This document shows, in pieces, positions 1 to 11,045 of a stretch of 64,000 nt of DNA. Within the stretch, counting starts at the first letter, position 1. Each line of letters opens with the position of its first letter. This stretch comes from Aspidapion aeneum (Eukaryota > Arthropoda > Insecta > Coleoptera > Brentidae), in the NCBI GenBank assembly GCA_963576565.1, contig OY755042.1, positions 11,758,262 through 11,822,261 on the forward strand, written 5' to 3'. Position numbers and translations under genes: made by a program. The notes beneath the pieces are model-generated. The model did no database searches and was not told the DNA's origin. It worked only from the letters and a program-made list of their open reading frames with translations.

Positions 1-1
1 C

Positions 2-3000
2 TCTTATGATAAAATTCGTGCTTTTGTTTCTAGCCATTGCATTGCGTTGGAACAAATACAACAAACTCAAGATTACTTAAAAAATAAAGATTTGTCAATT
101 TCAAGTCAGAAAAATCAAGCAAAGTTTCAAAATCGATCTGCTTTGTTTGCTAATACTCAGAGAGCCTCCAAAAATGCCTCCCAGTCTCCAAATGGCCAAA
201 GTGGCTTAAATAATACTCCAAACCCTCAAAATTTTTGTTTTCTCTGTAAAAGTGGCGATCATATAATATACAGATGTCCTAATTTTTTGGCGAAAACTCC
301 CCAGCAACGTTTTGAGATTGTTAAACAACATAAAGCGTGTGTCAACTGTTTGGCCTCAAAGCATAATTTACCCCAGCAATGCAAATCAGAAAAAAGATGT
401 TTATATTGTGGCCAATTTCATCACAGTCTCTTACATTTTTTTCCTATTAATTCTACACCTAGTTCTGCGAGTAGCCCCTCTACTTCTGCAGTGCAACCCC
501 CGAGGAGCCCCGTGGCTACCGAATTTAATAGAACCACTAACACCATTGTTACTGGTATGTCTTTAAATGATCGCGAAGTACTTCTCTGTACCGCTTTAAT
601 ACAAATACAGGATGTTTTTCAAAATTGGCACACAGTGCGCGCCATCTGTGACTCTGGTGCTCAATCTTCATTTATATCTAAGTCATGTGCTGATAGTTTG
701 GGCCTTCCTAAATTTAATATCGCCATGACTCTACAAAGCTTAGATCGAATGACAACTTCGGCAAAATCTGGAATTAATTGCAATATATCCTCTTTGCGTG
801 ATAATAATTTTGTTTTTAATTTTGATGCGATAATACTCGATAAAATTTGTAGTGATTTACCTCATTCCTCATTTTCGATTAAAAGTTTTCCTTTTCTCGC
901 CAACTTAGCACTAGCTGACCCAGGCTTTAATAAAAGCGATAAAATTGATTTATTGTTGGGCGGCGATGTGTACCCTTACATTTTGCTAGAGGGTCGTTTG
1001 TCTACGGGACCCAACAACCCCGTCTGCATTAATACTATTTTTGGTTGGGGAATAATGGGCAATCTTTCACTTTCACCTTCAACTACAAATCAAATTAAAA
1101 CATTTTTTACTACGTCAATGAACGATTCTTTTGTCAATTTAGATAAAAATCTACAACGATTTTGGCAAATAGATGACATACCTAATGTCAAGGCCATTGA
1201 CCCCGAAGATGAGTTTTGCGAAAATTATTTTTTGAAAACTACCTCAAAAAATGAGGAGGGGAGATATATTGTATCTTTACCATTTAAAGTTACTGCTCCA
1301 GATTTTGGCGACACTCGATCCATTGCCGTACGTCGTTTTTTCTCCCTTGAGAAGAAATTGCTACAAAACCCTGATTTTTATGCTGCCTACAGCTCTGTTT
1401 TACAAGATTATTTAGATAATAATCATATGCAACCGGTTTCTGCACCTTTGCCGACCGAAATTTCAAATCATTTTTATATTGCACACCATGCGGTGTTTAA
1501 AAAAGATTCTACTAGCACCCCCCTGAGGGTGGTTTTTGATGCGAGCATGCACGCCCCTGGCAAAATCTCGCTCAACAACGCTGTTTATACTGGGCCCCCT
1601 TTACAAAGGGACTTACAAAAAATTTTATTACTTTATCGTTTGCATAAATTTTGCTTTTGTTGCGACATCCGTCAAATGTACAGGATGATTTTAGTTGACC
1701 CTAGTCAAACTAATTTTCAAAGAATAGTTTGGAGGTTTGATCCTAACCAGCCTATTCAAGACTTCGAAATAAATAGAGTTTTATTCGGGGTCTCTTGTAG
1801 CCCCTTTTTGGCTATCAGAACTTTGCTGCAACTTGCTAGAGAGCATGAGGACCTTCCTCTTGCCTCAAAAATCATTGAGGAGGCAGTTTTTGTCGATGAT
1901 GTGATTTCGGGAAGTGATGACTTTTTTAAGGCCACTGAGATGAAAAATCAATTAATCGAGCTACTTAGCCGAGGTGGATTCGAATTGCGTAAATGGGCGA
2001 GCAATTGTCCCGAGTTACTATCCGATCTTCCTGAGTCACACATTTCGATGAAGGCTCTTTCTCTCGATTTAGATGCTGAAAATTCAACTTTGAAAATTCT
2101 CGGTTTAAATTGGAACCCTCATACTGATGAATTTTTTTATACTTTCGACTGTTCTCTCCAAACATGCACTAAAAGAACAATTTTAAGTAATTTGGCCCGC
2201 ATTTACGACCCTCTGTCTTTTTTGGCGCCAATAGTTTTAATTTTAAAATTAATTGTTCAATACTGCTGGGCAGAAGACTTAAACTGGGACGACCCTGTCA
2301 GTCCGGAAATTGTTTTTAAATGGGAAAAATTTAAAAATGAATTAAAGTTTTTGCATTCTGTTAAAATTCCTCGTCAAATAATTTTGCCTAATGCTAGTCA
2401 AATCCAGCTAGTAGGATTTTGCGATAGTTCAGAACGGGCCTATTGTGCTGTCGCTTATATTCGAATTTTTTATTCTGATGGAAACATTAAAGTTTTTTTT
2501 GTTTGTAGTAAATCTAGAGTCGCACCGTTGCGTCGTAAACTAACTTTACCAAGACTAGAGCTTTTAGGAGCTGTTTTGTTGGCTAAATTAATGGATTTTT
2601 TACTAGAAACGTTCTCGGAAAAAATTAAATTTGATAAAATTCTTGCTTTTACTGATAGCACAGTGACCTTATCTTGGATTCAGGGATCTCCTCACAAATT
2701 TAAAACATTTGTTTCTAATAGAACTGCCTATATACAAGGAAGAATTAGCCCTGAGTTTTGGCATTATGTTCCTACTGAACAAAATCCTGCTGACTGCGGT
2801 ACTAGGGAAATGTATCCCTCTGATTTACAAAGATTTTATTTTTGGTTAGAAGGGCCTTCTTTTCTAAACCAACCTACAAATACTTGGGATTTTATGACAG
2901 TTACTTACGATGGGAATGCAGTTTTGGAAGAACAGCGAAAAAATATTTTTAACGTTTTTACTTGCGAACAAACAGTTGAATATTATGTAAACAACTTGTT

Positions 3001-4441
3001 TGAAAAATACAGTTCTCTTTTTAAAATTAAGAGAATAGTTGCTTACTTTTTGCGAGGGTTACAAAAGTTTAAAAATCCCTCATACAATTTTGCTACTGAT
3101 TACCTTACAAATCAGGATTACTACAAAAGCTTACTTTTTATTACGAAATGCGTACAATCTTTTTCTTTCCAAAAAGAAATTGAATTACTAAAAGATAAGA
3201 AACAGCTTCCAAAAGCTTTTCAAAAATTATGTCCATTTTTGCATAATGAAAGCTACGATTTGCTTCGTGTTGGAGGCCGTTTATGCCATTCAAATTTATC
3301 ATACGATAAAAAATTTCCAATTCTTTTGCCTTCTAGTGCAAAATTCACTGAATTACTGATTTTAGATTTGCATCGCAGCAATCTTCATTGTGGTATACAG
3401 ACCACAACTTTTTTACTAATGCAAAACTTCTGGGTATTGTCTGCTAAAAAGGTAGTGAGAAAAGTTTTAAGTTCTTGCCATACTTGCTGGAAAACTAAAC
3501 CTAACTCCCTTCAACCCCCTATGGGTAACCTACCGAAATTTAGAGTTTCCGAAGCAAAGGTGTTCGAAAATGTAGGTATAGATTTTTGTGGTCCGTTCAC
3601 GATTACTCTTGGTCGGACCAGAGGTGCAAAAACCATGAAAGCATATGTCTGTTTATTTATCTGTTGCGCTGTTAAAGCCGTGCATTTAGAGTTAGTCTCT
3701 GATATGACATCAGAAGCCTTTCTGGCTGCTCTGCGCCGCTTCATAGCTAGAAGAGGACTATGCTCAAAGATCTCTTCAGACTGCGGGACCAACTTCGTGG
3801 CCTCTGAAAAATACTTGCGACAAATTTTTTCTGATTGCGTGAAGGGGGAAGGTATAGTTTGGTCTTTTAACCCACCTGCTGCTCCCCACATGGGAGGCAT
3901 TTGGGAATCAAACATTAAATCTTTAAAGACTCATCTTCACAGGGTAGTTGGAAATCAAATACTCACCTATGAGGAATTAAATACGGTTTTAACCCAAGTT
4001 GAAGCCATAATGAACTCACGTCCTTTATGTGCCTTAAGCACCGATCCTACTGATCTGGCGGTCTTGACTCCTAATAATTTTTTAAATTTGAGGCCTCCAG
4101 GTACAATACCCGATCCAAACTACTGCGATATTGCGTTAAACAGGCTGTCCAGGTGGCAACTGTTGCAAAGAATGCACCGCGATTTTTGGATTCGCTGGCA
4201 TCGCGAATATTTGCACACTTTGCAACAGCGAGCCAAATGGCACCAACCTCTTGCTTCCATTGATATTGGTACTATGGTACTGATCAAAGATGAAAATTCC
4301 ACTCCATTGGATTGGCCCCTAGGCCGCATTGAAGACCTTATTAAAGGTTCTGATAATGTTCCACGGGTTGCTATTGTAAAGACTACTAAAGGTACCTACA
4401 AACGGCCTTTGGTAAAACTATGCGCCCTGCCTACAAATTAA
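2..4441 (+). CDS. BEL/Pao-type LTR retrotransposon gag-pol polyprotein, 5' end cut by the window edge
   Basis: One uninterrupted frame runs from the window edge to TAA at 4439-4441; the codon at 47 is an internal TTG, not a start. The first residues (YDKIRAFVSSH) look like the end of a BEL gag. In order: CCHC-like knuckles (about 230-445; CFLCKSGDH, CVNCLASKHN, CLYCGQFHH); an aspartic protease core ICDSGAQSSF (DSG at about 650); reverse transcriptase with FDAS (about 1537) and FVDD (about 1890); RNase H with GFCDSSE (about 2418) and FTDST (about 2648); and an integrase with an HHCC zinc domain (about 3364-3490), GIDFCGPF, SDCGTNF (Asp at 3779) and GGIWESN (Glu at 3905). The protein copies element RNA into DNA and inserts it. 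The domain order PR-RT-RH-IN and a single fused frame fit the Bel/Pao family. No envelope-like frame follows. The lack of stops suggests a young copy. Antisense frames inside it are shadows. Confidence 0.96.
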   Translation, partial: SYDKIRAFVSSHCIALEQIQQTQDYLKNKDLSISSQKNQAKFQNRSALFANTQRASKNASQSPNGQSGLNNTPNPQNFCFLCKSGDHIIYRCPNFLAKTPQQRFEIVKQHKACVNCLASKHNLPQQCKSEKRCLYCGQFHHSLLHFFPINSTPSSASSPSTSAVQPPRSPVATEFNRTTNTIVTGMSLNDREVLLCTALIQIQDVFQNWHTVRAICDSGAQSSFISKSCADSLGLPKFNIAMTLQSLDRMTTSAKSGINCNISSLRDNNFVFNFDAIILDKICSDLPHSSFSIKSFPFLANLALADPGFNKSDKIDLLLGGDVYPYILLEGRLSTGPNNPVCINTIFGWGIMGNLSLSPSTTNQIKTFFTTSMNDSFVNLDKNLQRFWQIDDIPNVKAIDPEDEFCENYFLKTTSKNEEGRYIVSLPFKVTAPDFGDTRSIAVRRFFSLEKKLLQNPDFYAAYSSVLQDYLDNNHMQPVSAPLPTEISNHFYIAHHAVFKKDSTSTPLRVVFDASMHAPGKISLNNAVYTGPPLQRDLQKILLLYRLHKFCFCCDIRQMYRMILVDPSQTNFQRIVWRFDPNQPIQDFEINRVLFGVSCSPFLAIRTLLQLAREHEDLPLASKIIEEAVFVDDVISGSDDFFKATEMKNQLIELLSRGGFELRKWASNCPELLSDLPESHISMKALSLDLDAENSTLKILGLNWNPHTDEFFYTFDCSLQTCTKRTILSNLARIYDPLSFLAPIVLILKLIVQYCWAEDLNWDDPVSPEIVFKWEKFKNELKFLHSVKIPRQIILPNASQIQLVGFCDSSERAYCAVAYIRIFYSDGNIKVFFVCSKSRVAPLRRKLTLPRLELLGAVLLAKLMDFLLETFSEKIKFDKILAFTDSTVTLSWIQGSPHKFKTFVSNRTAYIQGRISPEFWHYVPTEQNPADCGTREMYPSDLQRFYFWLEGPSFLNQPTNTWDFMTVTYDGNAVLEEQRKNIFNVFTCEQTVEYYVNNLFEKYSSLFKIKRIVAYFLRGLQKFKNPSYNFATDYLTNQDYYKSLLFITKCVQSFSFQKEIELLKDKKQLPKAFQKLCPFLHNESYDLLRVGGRLCHSNLSYDKKFPILLPSSAKFTELLILDLHRSNLHCGIQTTTFLLMQNFWVLSAKKVVRKVLSSCHTCWKTKPNSLQPPMGNLPKFRVSEAKVFENVGIDFCGPFTITLGRTRGAKTMKAYVCLFICCAVKAVHLELVSDMTSEAFLAALRRFIARRGLCSKISSDCGTNFVASEKYLRQIFSDCVKGEGIVWSFNPPAAPHMGGIWESNIKSLKTHLHRVVGNQILTYEELNTVLTQVEAIMNSRPLCALSTDPTDLAVLTPNNFLNLRPPGTIPDPNYCDIALNRLSRWQLLQRMHRDFWIRWHREYLHTLQQRAKWHQPLASIDIGTMVLIKDENSTPLDWPLGRIEDLIKGSDNVPRVAIVKTTKGTYKRPLVKLCALPTN

Positions 4442-4469
4442 ACTCTCTGAAATGCCCCTGGGCATTCTC

Positions 4470-4483
4470 AGGGGGGTGGGAAA
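4470..4483 (+). promoter_or_regulatory. Polypurine tract of the BEL/Pao element
   Basis: A purine-rich run with six consecutive G residues (AGGGGGGTGGGAAA) lies 28 bp after the pol stop and just before a TG that can start the 3' LTR. In LTR retrotransposons this tract primes plus-strand DNA synthesis. Confidence 0.7.
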
Positions 4484-5230
4484 TGGTTCGTCCCGCCTTC
4501 CTTTTTGTAAATATGTTCTTTTTACTATAATTTACCAAATCGGTTCGAATTAGGCTATTTGGTGATTCACTAGAGCATTTTCTATTTTTTGTTTATTTAG
4601 TATTAATTAACTAATTAAGTACCTAAAATTACTGGGTTATTTGCATTTGAAACTCCCGCGGTTTTAAAGGCAAATATTACAATTTGCTATAATTAATTTA
4701 CTTTACATAAAATGCATTTTGAATTACTAAGGTTCCTAGTTCCTTTAATATGGACCTTCGTAATCTCATTCCTTCCTACTTATTCCTTTTCTCCTACGCC
4801 TATGGATTAACGACGCCACTGGGCGACATGTGGGAGAACGAACGCAGTAGCGATATCTGCTGCAGCAGAGAGAACCGTTTCGTCTTCCAACCAGTATACA
4901 CGCGTGTTAGCGACTCTCCTACCACAGGAATGTGGGGTGCAAAAACTACGGTTTAACAGCGCGTCCTCCCATGAGTTCCACTTCCTGTATAAAAATGGTA
5001 AGTGAAAATGCATTATTTTTACCTTACATACATTTGTTTATTGCTACACTAACCTAGAAGGTAAACTAGACCATTTCAGAATCCCTTGTACCAGCTTAGC
5101 CTATGACCTTATTCCCTTAACTTTATACAGTCCACACCTGACACCGTTAAATTCCAGACAATCTCCTTTCTGGACCACCAGGGAGCCCCCAGATATATAA
5201 AGTTAAAGTCCAGCTCAACACATAAAATGA
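4484..5230 (+). mobile_element. Probable 3' LTR of the BEL/Pao element (right end uncertain)
   Basis: The LTR should begin at TGGTTCG (4484), right after the polypurine tract. A TATA-like TATAAAAATGG lies at 4987 and a splice-donor-like ATGGTAAGTG follows. Another TATA-like run (ATATATAAAG) is at about 5193. The 5' LTR is outside the window, so the right end cannot be fixed by comparison; a CA near 5230 is only a guess. Small frames at 4750-5013 fall in this LTR and are not taken as genes. Confidence 0.5.
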
Positions 5231-8200
5231 ATCACAGTGAAACACGACACGTCACCACAAGAGGGTAAAAGATTAAGGATGGAGATTAAGCATGGACTAG
5301 GGATTTCTTAAAATCCGTGTGCGTACTCGATATACTTTGGATCAATATTTTGCATTTTGATTGCTTTGCAAAATGGTCAAGCAGACCAACAAGGTAGTTA
5401 AAAAAATATTTGCAAATTTATTCCTAATATTCCTATATTATAGAAGGAGCCACAAAAAGTAGGGTTAAGAATGGACGCGACCAAGATGTGACTTCAAAAA
5501 GTCTACGTTTTCAAAGTAGAAACAGGAAGTAGAGTTTACTTTAAAAGATCGACATTAAAAACAAGTCAAAGTAGTTGCGGCTTTAAAGTTGATGCAAAAA
5601 GTTATTTTGTCTACATTGTTACATCAGATGTTACTATGATGACACAAACTTTTGTGGTAAAAATTAAAGGTATAATGTAGTTGTCGGATACACTTGTTTG
5701 GAACTCCAATGAAGCTTAACTTTCTAGTGGTAATTAAGTAGGATATAAAAGTCAGGGCGACTACGAAATAACGACTAAAAAGAAAGTAAAACTTTAGTAA
5801 CGTCCTATTGTGGTAGAGAAGACTATCAGAATCGACTATCAAGAAACAATCCTAAGAAGTAGTTTAAAGGGTCGTTTTTACGGAACATCTACTGTTTCAT
5901 GATACTAAATAGTAGTCAGAACTAAAAAGTAACAAATTTTGGTTGGGATCACCACATTTCTACTATAAGAAAGTAGCAAAGCCTTTAGAACATGTGGCCG
6001 CTACTATAAATGTTTGTTGGGAATATAAAAGACAGCCCTCGTAGTTAAAATTGGATGAACCATAATTTAAAATACGAATAAATGGAAAATTTATCAGAAA
6101 TAAATATTAATATTTAAAAACTACGCATTCATCCAAAACACATTTATTAAATTTGGCAGTACAAGGTTTGGAAATTTACGCACCAATTTATTTTTTATAT
6201 AATTTTTTGATCTGATTTCATTTTTATTAAGCTTTATGATGTCAATACATACAGGGTGCTGTGGGTGGTTAGGTCAAATTTTTTATTTGGAACAAATAAG
6301 TAGGCAGTTCAATCATTACCTTCAATGTGGCGTATATGATGAAAGCAGTAGTATTTCAATTACCGTGGTGTCCGTATTTTTTAATTAAGATTATAATAAG
6401 ATTTATTTACGAAAATCCTTATTTTTTAAAGGAATTCCGTAATTTCTAAGGGAATTCGGTATTTTTTAACGGAAATAGTCCACCCCATTTTATTGTTGTG
6501 AAGGTTGTGGTACTTTTTTTGCGGAAAAAAAGTTTTTGTATGAGCAAAAATTGCTGCAAACTAAAAGTATCAAACTTTAAACTTTATGTGTCAGCAAAAG
6601 CTAGTAAGATATATGTGAGTTGCGTTTTTTATAAGGAGTTTTTGTTTTTTGTCCCTTCGGTAACGCGGCAGTTTTTGCTATATTACTTACCCAAAATCTG
6701 TCAAATGTGTTAAAATATGCCTGAAACAAGATATTTATTTTTTAAGAAACTGAGTAAAAAACACACAGCGTAGTAATTTCATTAATATATTTTGTAAAAC
6801 CTAATTTTTAAAGATTTGGTAATTCCAGTATTTTTTCTTCATTCTCTGAAACATAAATTGTACCTAAAGAACCACTTTAAACGTAAAAAAATTGGTTTAA
6901 AATAACACTGGAGCAAATTTGACAAAAATATCTGGAATTTTAGGTGTTACACAAAGGACATCAACTTTATCGAAGGGAGAAGAATTAAAAACCACACAAT
7001 TTATGGCACAAAACAAAATTATAAAAATAAATAATGGTCAAAACGATCAAAGCAGAATATAAATACAAGAATTTTCCAACTAAATTCCAAAATATACCGG
7101 ATCGGTAACACAGGACAATTTCTGTAACATTAAAAAATAACGTTAACGAACGGGACAAATCGTGTTACCAATAGGACAATTTCTTTACAATCGTTGTTTG
7201 ATGGCGTTGTTCATCAAACTACGATACACTTATAATATAAGTACATAATTGTATTCTGTTTATGGTTCGGTGTCACAATTGATAATTATTAAGTTTGTTT
7301 AACAATTATTATAAATAGGTTTTTACTATATACTTCTTACTATGCACGCTTTTTAAACTGTATTATTTAGAAAATGATAAGTCGTAAGTTAAATTGCTAA
7401 TATTCTTTATACCGGGAGAGCCGTAAACCTAAGACCTAACTATTAAATACATGCATCTAGTAATTAAATAGATATTAGAGATAATTAAGATTAAAAAATG
7501 TACCATTCTTATTATAAAAATTAATATTGTAAAAAATATTTTTTATGAAATTAAAGTTACTGTATATCGTTCATAACTTTTTAATTAAGAAGAAAGTTAT
7601 GAGACAGCTTTTGTTTATAACACCAATTGATTGTTAACTTTGCTATAACGTTGCGACACTGGGCTGTGGATAAAATTTAAAAAAAAACAAGCTATATCAA
7701 AATTAAAACTAATCAAATTAATGAACTAAGACTAATAAAAATCTAAATTACGACTAATATGAACTATATTTTACCTACTTATTAACTGAAATGGAGTTAT
7801 GATCCAAAGATCCGGCCTAATACTGCAATGTTATAAATAGACCCATTAGTCAACTCCCAACTAAGTACCAGCCATTTTACTTCCTGATGCAATAATTTGC
7901 AAGCAACCGACACTTAACTAACCAAACTAACCTGTCATTTTAACTTATTGGTTCTTTGCTTCGTGCCCGGTAGAGATATTAACGAATACTCATATTAGAA
8001 TATTCATTGGATTCTATTTTAAATGAAATACCACTATTTATATGTATATTAAATAAATAAGTTTGATACATTTAGCAATTAAAAAACAAGTTCAAATTAC
8101 TAGTTGGAAAATAATAAATGGGATGAAAGAGGATGGAGAGTTGAACCTAAAGTTAGTAGAACTTTATCTACTACTACTTTATGGTTGTAGTAATGGTAGT

Positions 8201-8296
8201 AAAAAAGCACTCTTGATTTTGACAAAATTTAAAAATAAGTTGAAAAACACTTAGCCAAATCATGAACGCCGTAAATTAATCATTTTATAAATATAA
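5231..8296. other. AT-rich stretch without a supported gene
   Basis: No coding potential, splice-consistent exon or complete element was recognised in about 3 kb. At 6254 there is an isolated ACAGGGTGCT motif of the kind seen at transposon ends, without a partner. At 6430-6475 a short GGAATTC-containing phrase is repeated. Confidence 0.4.
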
Positions 8297-8606
8297 TAGG
8301 GAGGTTTTGGAACTGTTAAAAGTTTGACCACTTTAACAGCCGTTGTGGTAGTGGTTAACAACCGCTACTAACATTTTTAATAGAAGCCGCATCAAAAATC
8401 TATAAAATAAGCAATAAAAGATTACCACTAAACAAGAACGAAAGCGCTTTGTAGCCGAGAACAGCAGTTGCTGTTCTTGGCTCCGTAGCTTATACGGCAA
8501 TGATAGTGGTTAACTACCACTACAGAATGACATTTCGCTGGTGCGCAGATGCAGCGCGTACCAGTGTCACAACAAAGTGTGAAATAAGCGTTTCAAAAAC
8601 TCCCTA
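8297..8606. mobile_element. Small non-autonomous inverted-repeat element (MITE)
   Basis: Left end TAGGGAGGTTTTGGAAC is mirrored by GTTTCAAAAACTCCCTA at the right. Inside is a perfect-looking hairpin, GAACAGCAGTTGCTGTTC (about 8460-8480). There is no transposase frame. The flanks suggest a TA or TTA target but this is not decisive, so the superfamily is left open. Confidence 0.55.
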
Positions 8607-8680
8607 TTGGGGTTAAGAACTATTAAATGTAGGAGTCGTTTTCAAGGTGATAATAGGGCCTTATTGCAATAAAGTCGGGC

Positions 8681-9280
8681 AGGGCTATCAAAACGGACGG
8701 GCCACGATCCTCCACTTTGTTGACGTCACATGATTTTTTTTGATGGCCACGTTACTACACAGCTGATTGTCATTAAAATATTGAAGTTGGAATGACGGTT
8801 CATAAATATTTGATTTTTTTTTAAATAAAGCCGGTTTTAAGATTGTTTTTACTATATTCTTTTAGAACAATTTTTTTTTAATCTATAGTAATCCTTAATT
8901 TTTCAAAGCCGCTTCATTAGCTCACACAAAAATTAAGTTTAAAGCAGAAGCGAATGTGACAATCACAGATGACAAAGTCAAATACATGTCAAATATAACA
9001 GTTGGCATGTGGTATATGGCGGGTAATTTGAATTCAAAATAAGGAATGCTAAATCTTGAAGATTTTAACCTTTTAATCATGTTGCTTCCTTACAAAACTT
9101 TGGTGGAATATCGGGAGGGTGTCTGAGAATATTTCACTGAAATTTCGCGGAAATCTGTAGCGCCATTTTGAAAATATCATAAAAAAACTTCTGACCTCCC
9201 ATAAGACCCAATGTAAAATTCCGCCCCCGGAGAACAGCTGATTTTTTCAGGGTCGAGGCCTCTATTTTTGTGTTGGCCTT
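8681..9280 (+). repeat. Interspersed repeat family A, copy 1 (about 600 bp)
   Basis: Begins AGGGCTATCAAAACGGACGG and ends at TGTGTTGGCCTT. Nearly the whole length recurs inverted at 24734-25343, and the first half recurs at 23243-23533. Shared landmarks are TTGTTGACGTCAC, AAATAAAGCCGGTTTT, TTAGCTCACACAAA and TTGAATTCAAAATAAGGAA. No open frame is conserved among the copies, so it is a non-coding element of unknown class. Confidence 0.8.
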
Positions 9281-9545
9281 GAGTCAGGCTGTAATAGTGA
9301 ATAGTGCCAGTATTTTGATACCTTTACATTGTAAGATCAGCTGTGACCTTTCAATATACAGCCTTTGTTTATTATTTGAACCGGAATAAATTCTGCCTTT
9401 ATTAATGTAAAATAAACGAGCTAGATTTAAATTCGAATTTAGTATGTCAATTTTAAAAAAACAACTGTCAGTTTTTAATATGAAACTGTCAGTATACTGC
9501 CTAGCACTATTACAGCCTGGCTTTATTGCAATAAATCCCTATTTT
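9281..9545. mobile_element. MITE family B, copy 1
   Basis: Member of a roughly 265-bp inverted-repeat family. Landmarks are CAGCTGTGACCTTTCAA and CCTTTGTTTATTATTTGAACCGG on the left, and ACTGTCAGT, GCCTGGCTTTATTGCAATAA on the right. Other copies are at 9563, 20596, 26873, 34886 and 41688. Copies 1 and 2 are nearly back to back. A frame over 9444-9626 crosses both and is not a gene. Confidence 0.7.
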
Positions 9546-9562
9546 GATGGTTTTTGTATAAT

Positions 9563-9799
9563 AGAGAATTATTGCAATAAAGCCAGGCAGTGTTCTGATG
9601 GTTTTACATTGAAAAATGACAGTTGATCTCTAAAATTTGACAAACCTTTAGTCGAATTTTAAAATTAACTCGTTCATTTTCCGGTTCTTATAATACACAA
9701 AGGCCTAATTTTGAAAGAAGAGAGCTGTTCTTATAATGTGGAACTGTCGAACTACTGACTACCATTATTACTGAGTGGCGTTATTCCAATAAGTCCCTA
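9563..9799. mobile_element. MITE family B, copy 2
   Basis: Starts AGAGAATTATTGCAATAAAG and ends TTATTCCAATAAGTCCCTA, with the family core GACAGTTGATCTCTAAAATT and ACACAAAGGCCTAATTTTG. The terminal TTATTGCAATAA/TTATTCCAATAA phrases are the inverted ends of the family. Confidence 0.7.
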
Positions 9800-9836
9800 A
9801 TTATTTTGTCCGTCCGATAGTTACTTTTCCTGAGAG

Positions 9837-10009
9837 CAAACGCGGATTTGGGGGGTTAACGTGGTAATTACCCCCTCTCTTAAAAAAATGCACTTTTAGT
9901 TAATAATGAAAGTGCAAATAGAAGAATTACCCCCTCTAGAAAAAAAATTATATTACAAAGAGCCGAACCGAACCGAACTCCCCTAAATTTTGACAGAGAT
10001 CCGCGCTTG
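9837..10009. mobile_element. hAT-type MITE, CAAGCGCGGATCTGG family, copy 1
   Basis: Left end CAAACGCGGATTTGGGGGG is matched by AGATCCGCGCTTG on the right. The interior repeats ACCCCCTCT and contains GCCGAACCGAACCGAAC. Flanks (CCTGAGAG/TCTGCTAG) match at only 5 of 8 positions, so the target duplication is weak. The same ends bracket 43132-43319, and one end is seen alone at 35769. Confidence 0.6.
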
Positions 10010-10102
10010 TCTGCTAGCGAAGGTGCACAAGGATGACAAACATAGCCTTTTTCCATAAGCCGTAATGGTAATATATTTAAAATATTTCGAAAGTGTTACA
10101 TA

Positions 10103-10248
10103 GTGGCGCACCCAGGAATATGTCTTGGGGGAGGGGCAAGACTCCATGATCCCGAATTGTATGCTATTTTATTTTTTTATTCTTGATATATTAAAAATTC
10201 TTTAAAAAATTTAGGCCGGGTGGCGAGCCCCTGCTGTGTGCGCCCATG
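10103..10248. mobile_element. hAT-type MITE, GTGGCGCACCCAGG family, copy 1
   Basis: Left GTGGCGCACCCAGGAATATG, right GTGTGCGCCCATG, flanked by GTTACATA and GCTACAAA (6 of 8 identical), consistent with an 8-bp target duplication. Related sequences occur at 13629, 39043 and 59535. Confidence 0.6.
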
Positions 10249-10954
10249 GCTACAAATTAATTAAAGTGGCTATTATGCATATAGAACAATCCTTCTGAAT
10301 ACGAAAAAAATAAGTGTGTCCCTGAAATATTATCAATAATTAGCTCTAAATTCATGGCTTAAAATACCAATGTCCTGTTCTTTTAGCTCTCTCGTACATG
10401 TTAATTGTAGACACTGATGCACGGCATGAAAAAATTATTGTAAAAACATAAATTTTGAAACCACATACACCTATGTTGGCCCCCCAATCATATTTTCTCG
10501 GTGGGCCACTGATTGTAGAGTGTAGATAAGCGTCGTCCCTCTCTGCTCAGCCAGAGGTTTGGGTAAGTGAATAACAGATTGAGCCACTTGCTGTATGGAA
10601 GAGACAATGTTATCTATATTAAACTTATGAGAATAGCAACTTTATTTAATCTATATCCAATTACAATTCAACACTCGGACTGGAGGTGACTATCATGATC
10701 ATAAGAGCACTTTCATGAGGGAACTTTCACAGTGAAACAAGTTTTTTACATAGGATTCAAAAGACTTCTGATCGCTTAGCTTCTTCGTTGCTACACCTCC
10801 TAGTGTGTTGCAAAAAGTATAGAAAAGAGAAGAGACCTAGGTATCCATTTTGCTGGCCCGCGTGGTACTCCACCTATACTAGTTCCCCATTTATATTCAA
10901 TTCCTACATTCATTTTATTAAAGAAGCACCCTCTTAATATTTATATGTCTATAA
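10249..10954. other. Stretch without a supported gene
   Basis: Mixed AT-rich sequence. A fragment GGCCCCCCAATCATATTTTCTCGGTGGGCC (split here as GGCCCCCCAAT and CGGTGGGCC, about 10478-10508) is a short inverted pair like those of the local GC-ended MITEs. No exon with both splice sites was found. Confidence 0.35.
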
Positions 10955-11045
10955 GGTACGCTTAGAGTGGAATTAGCAATCGCGACGTTCGCCGCGCCGC
11001 TAACGCAAAGCGGTACGCCGCCGCCGCTCCCAATCTGAACGTACC
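10955..11045. mobile_element. Very short GC-rich inverted-repeat element
   Basis: GGTACGCTTAGAGTGG on the left pairs with CCAATCTGAACGTACC on the right. The 91-bp interior is strikingly GC-rich (GCCGCGCCGC, GCCGCCGCCGC) in otherwise AT-rich DNA. Class not recognised. Confidence 0.5.

Noticed and set aside
3511..3915. 134-codon minus-strand frame
   Set aside because: It lies antisense within the integrase coding region and has no independent support.
2..5230. Possible endogenous virus with envelope
   Set aside because: The frame order is that of a BEL/Pao retrotransposon, and no envelope-like frame lies between pol and the LTR.
10520..10610. Possible minus-strand exon after CATACAG
   Set aside because: The acceptor looks fair, but the frame in the required Mth phase hits a stop after 14 codons and no donor fits.
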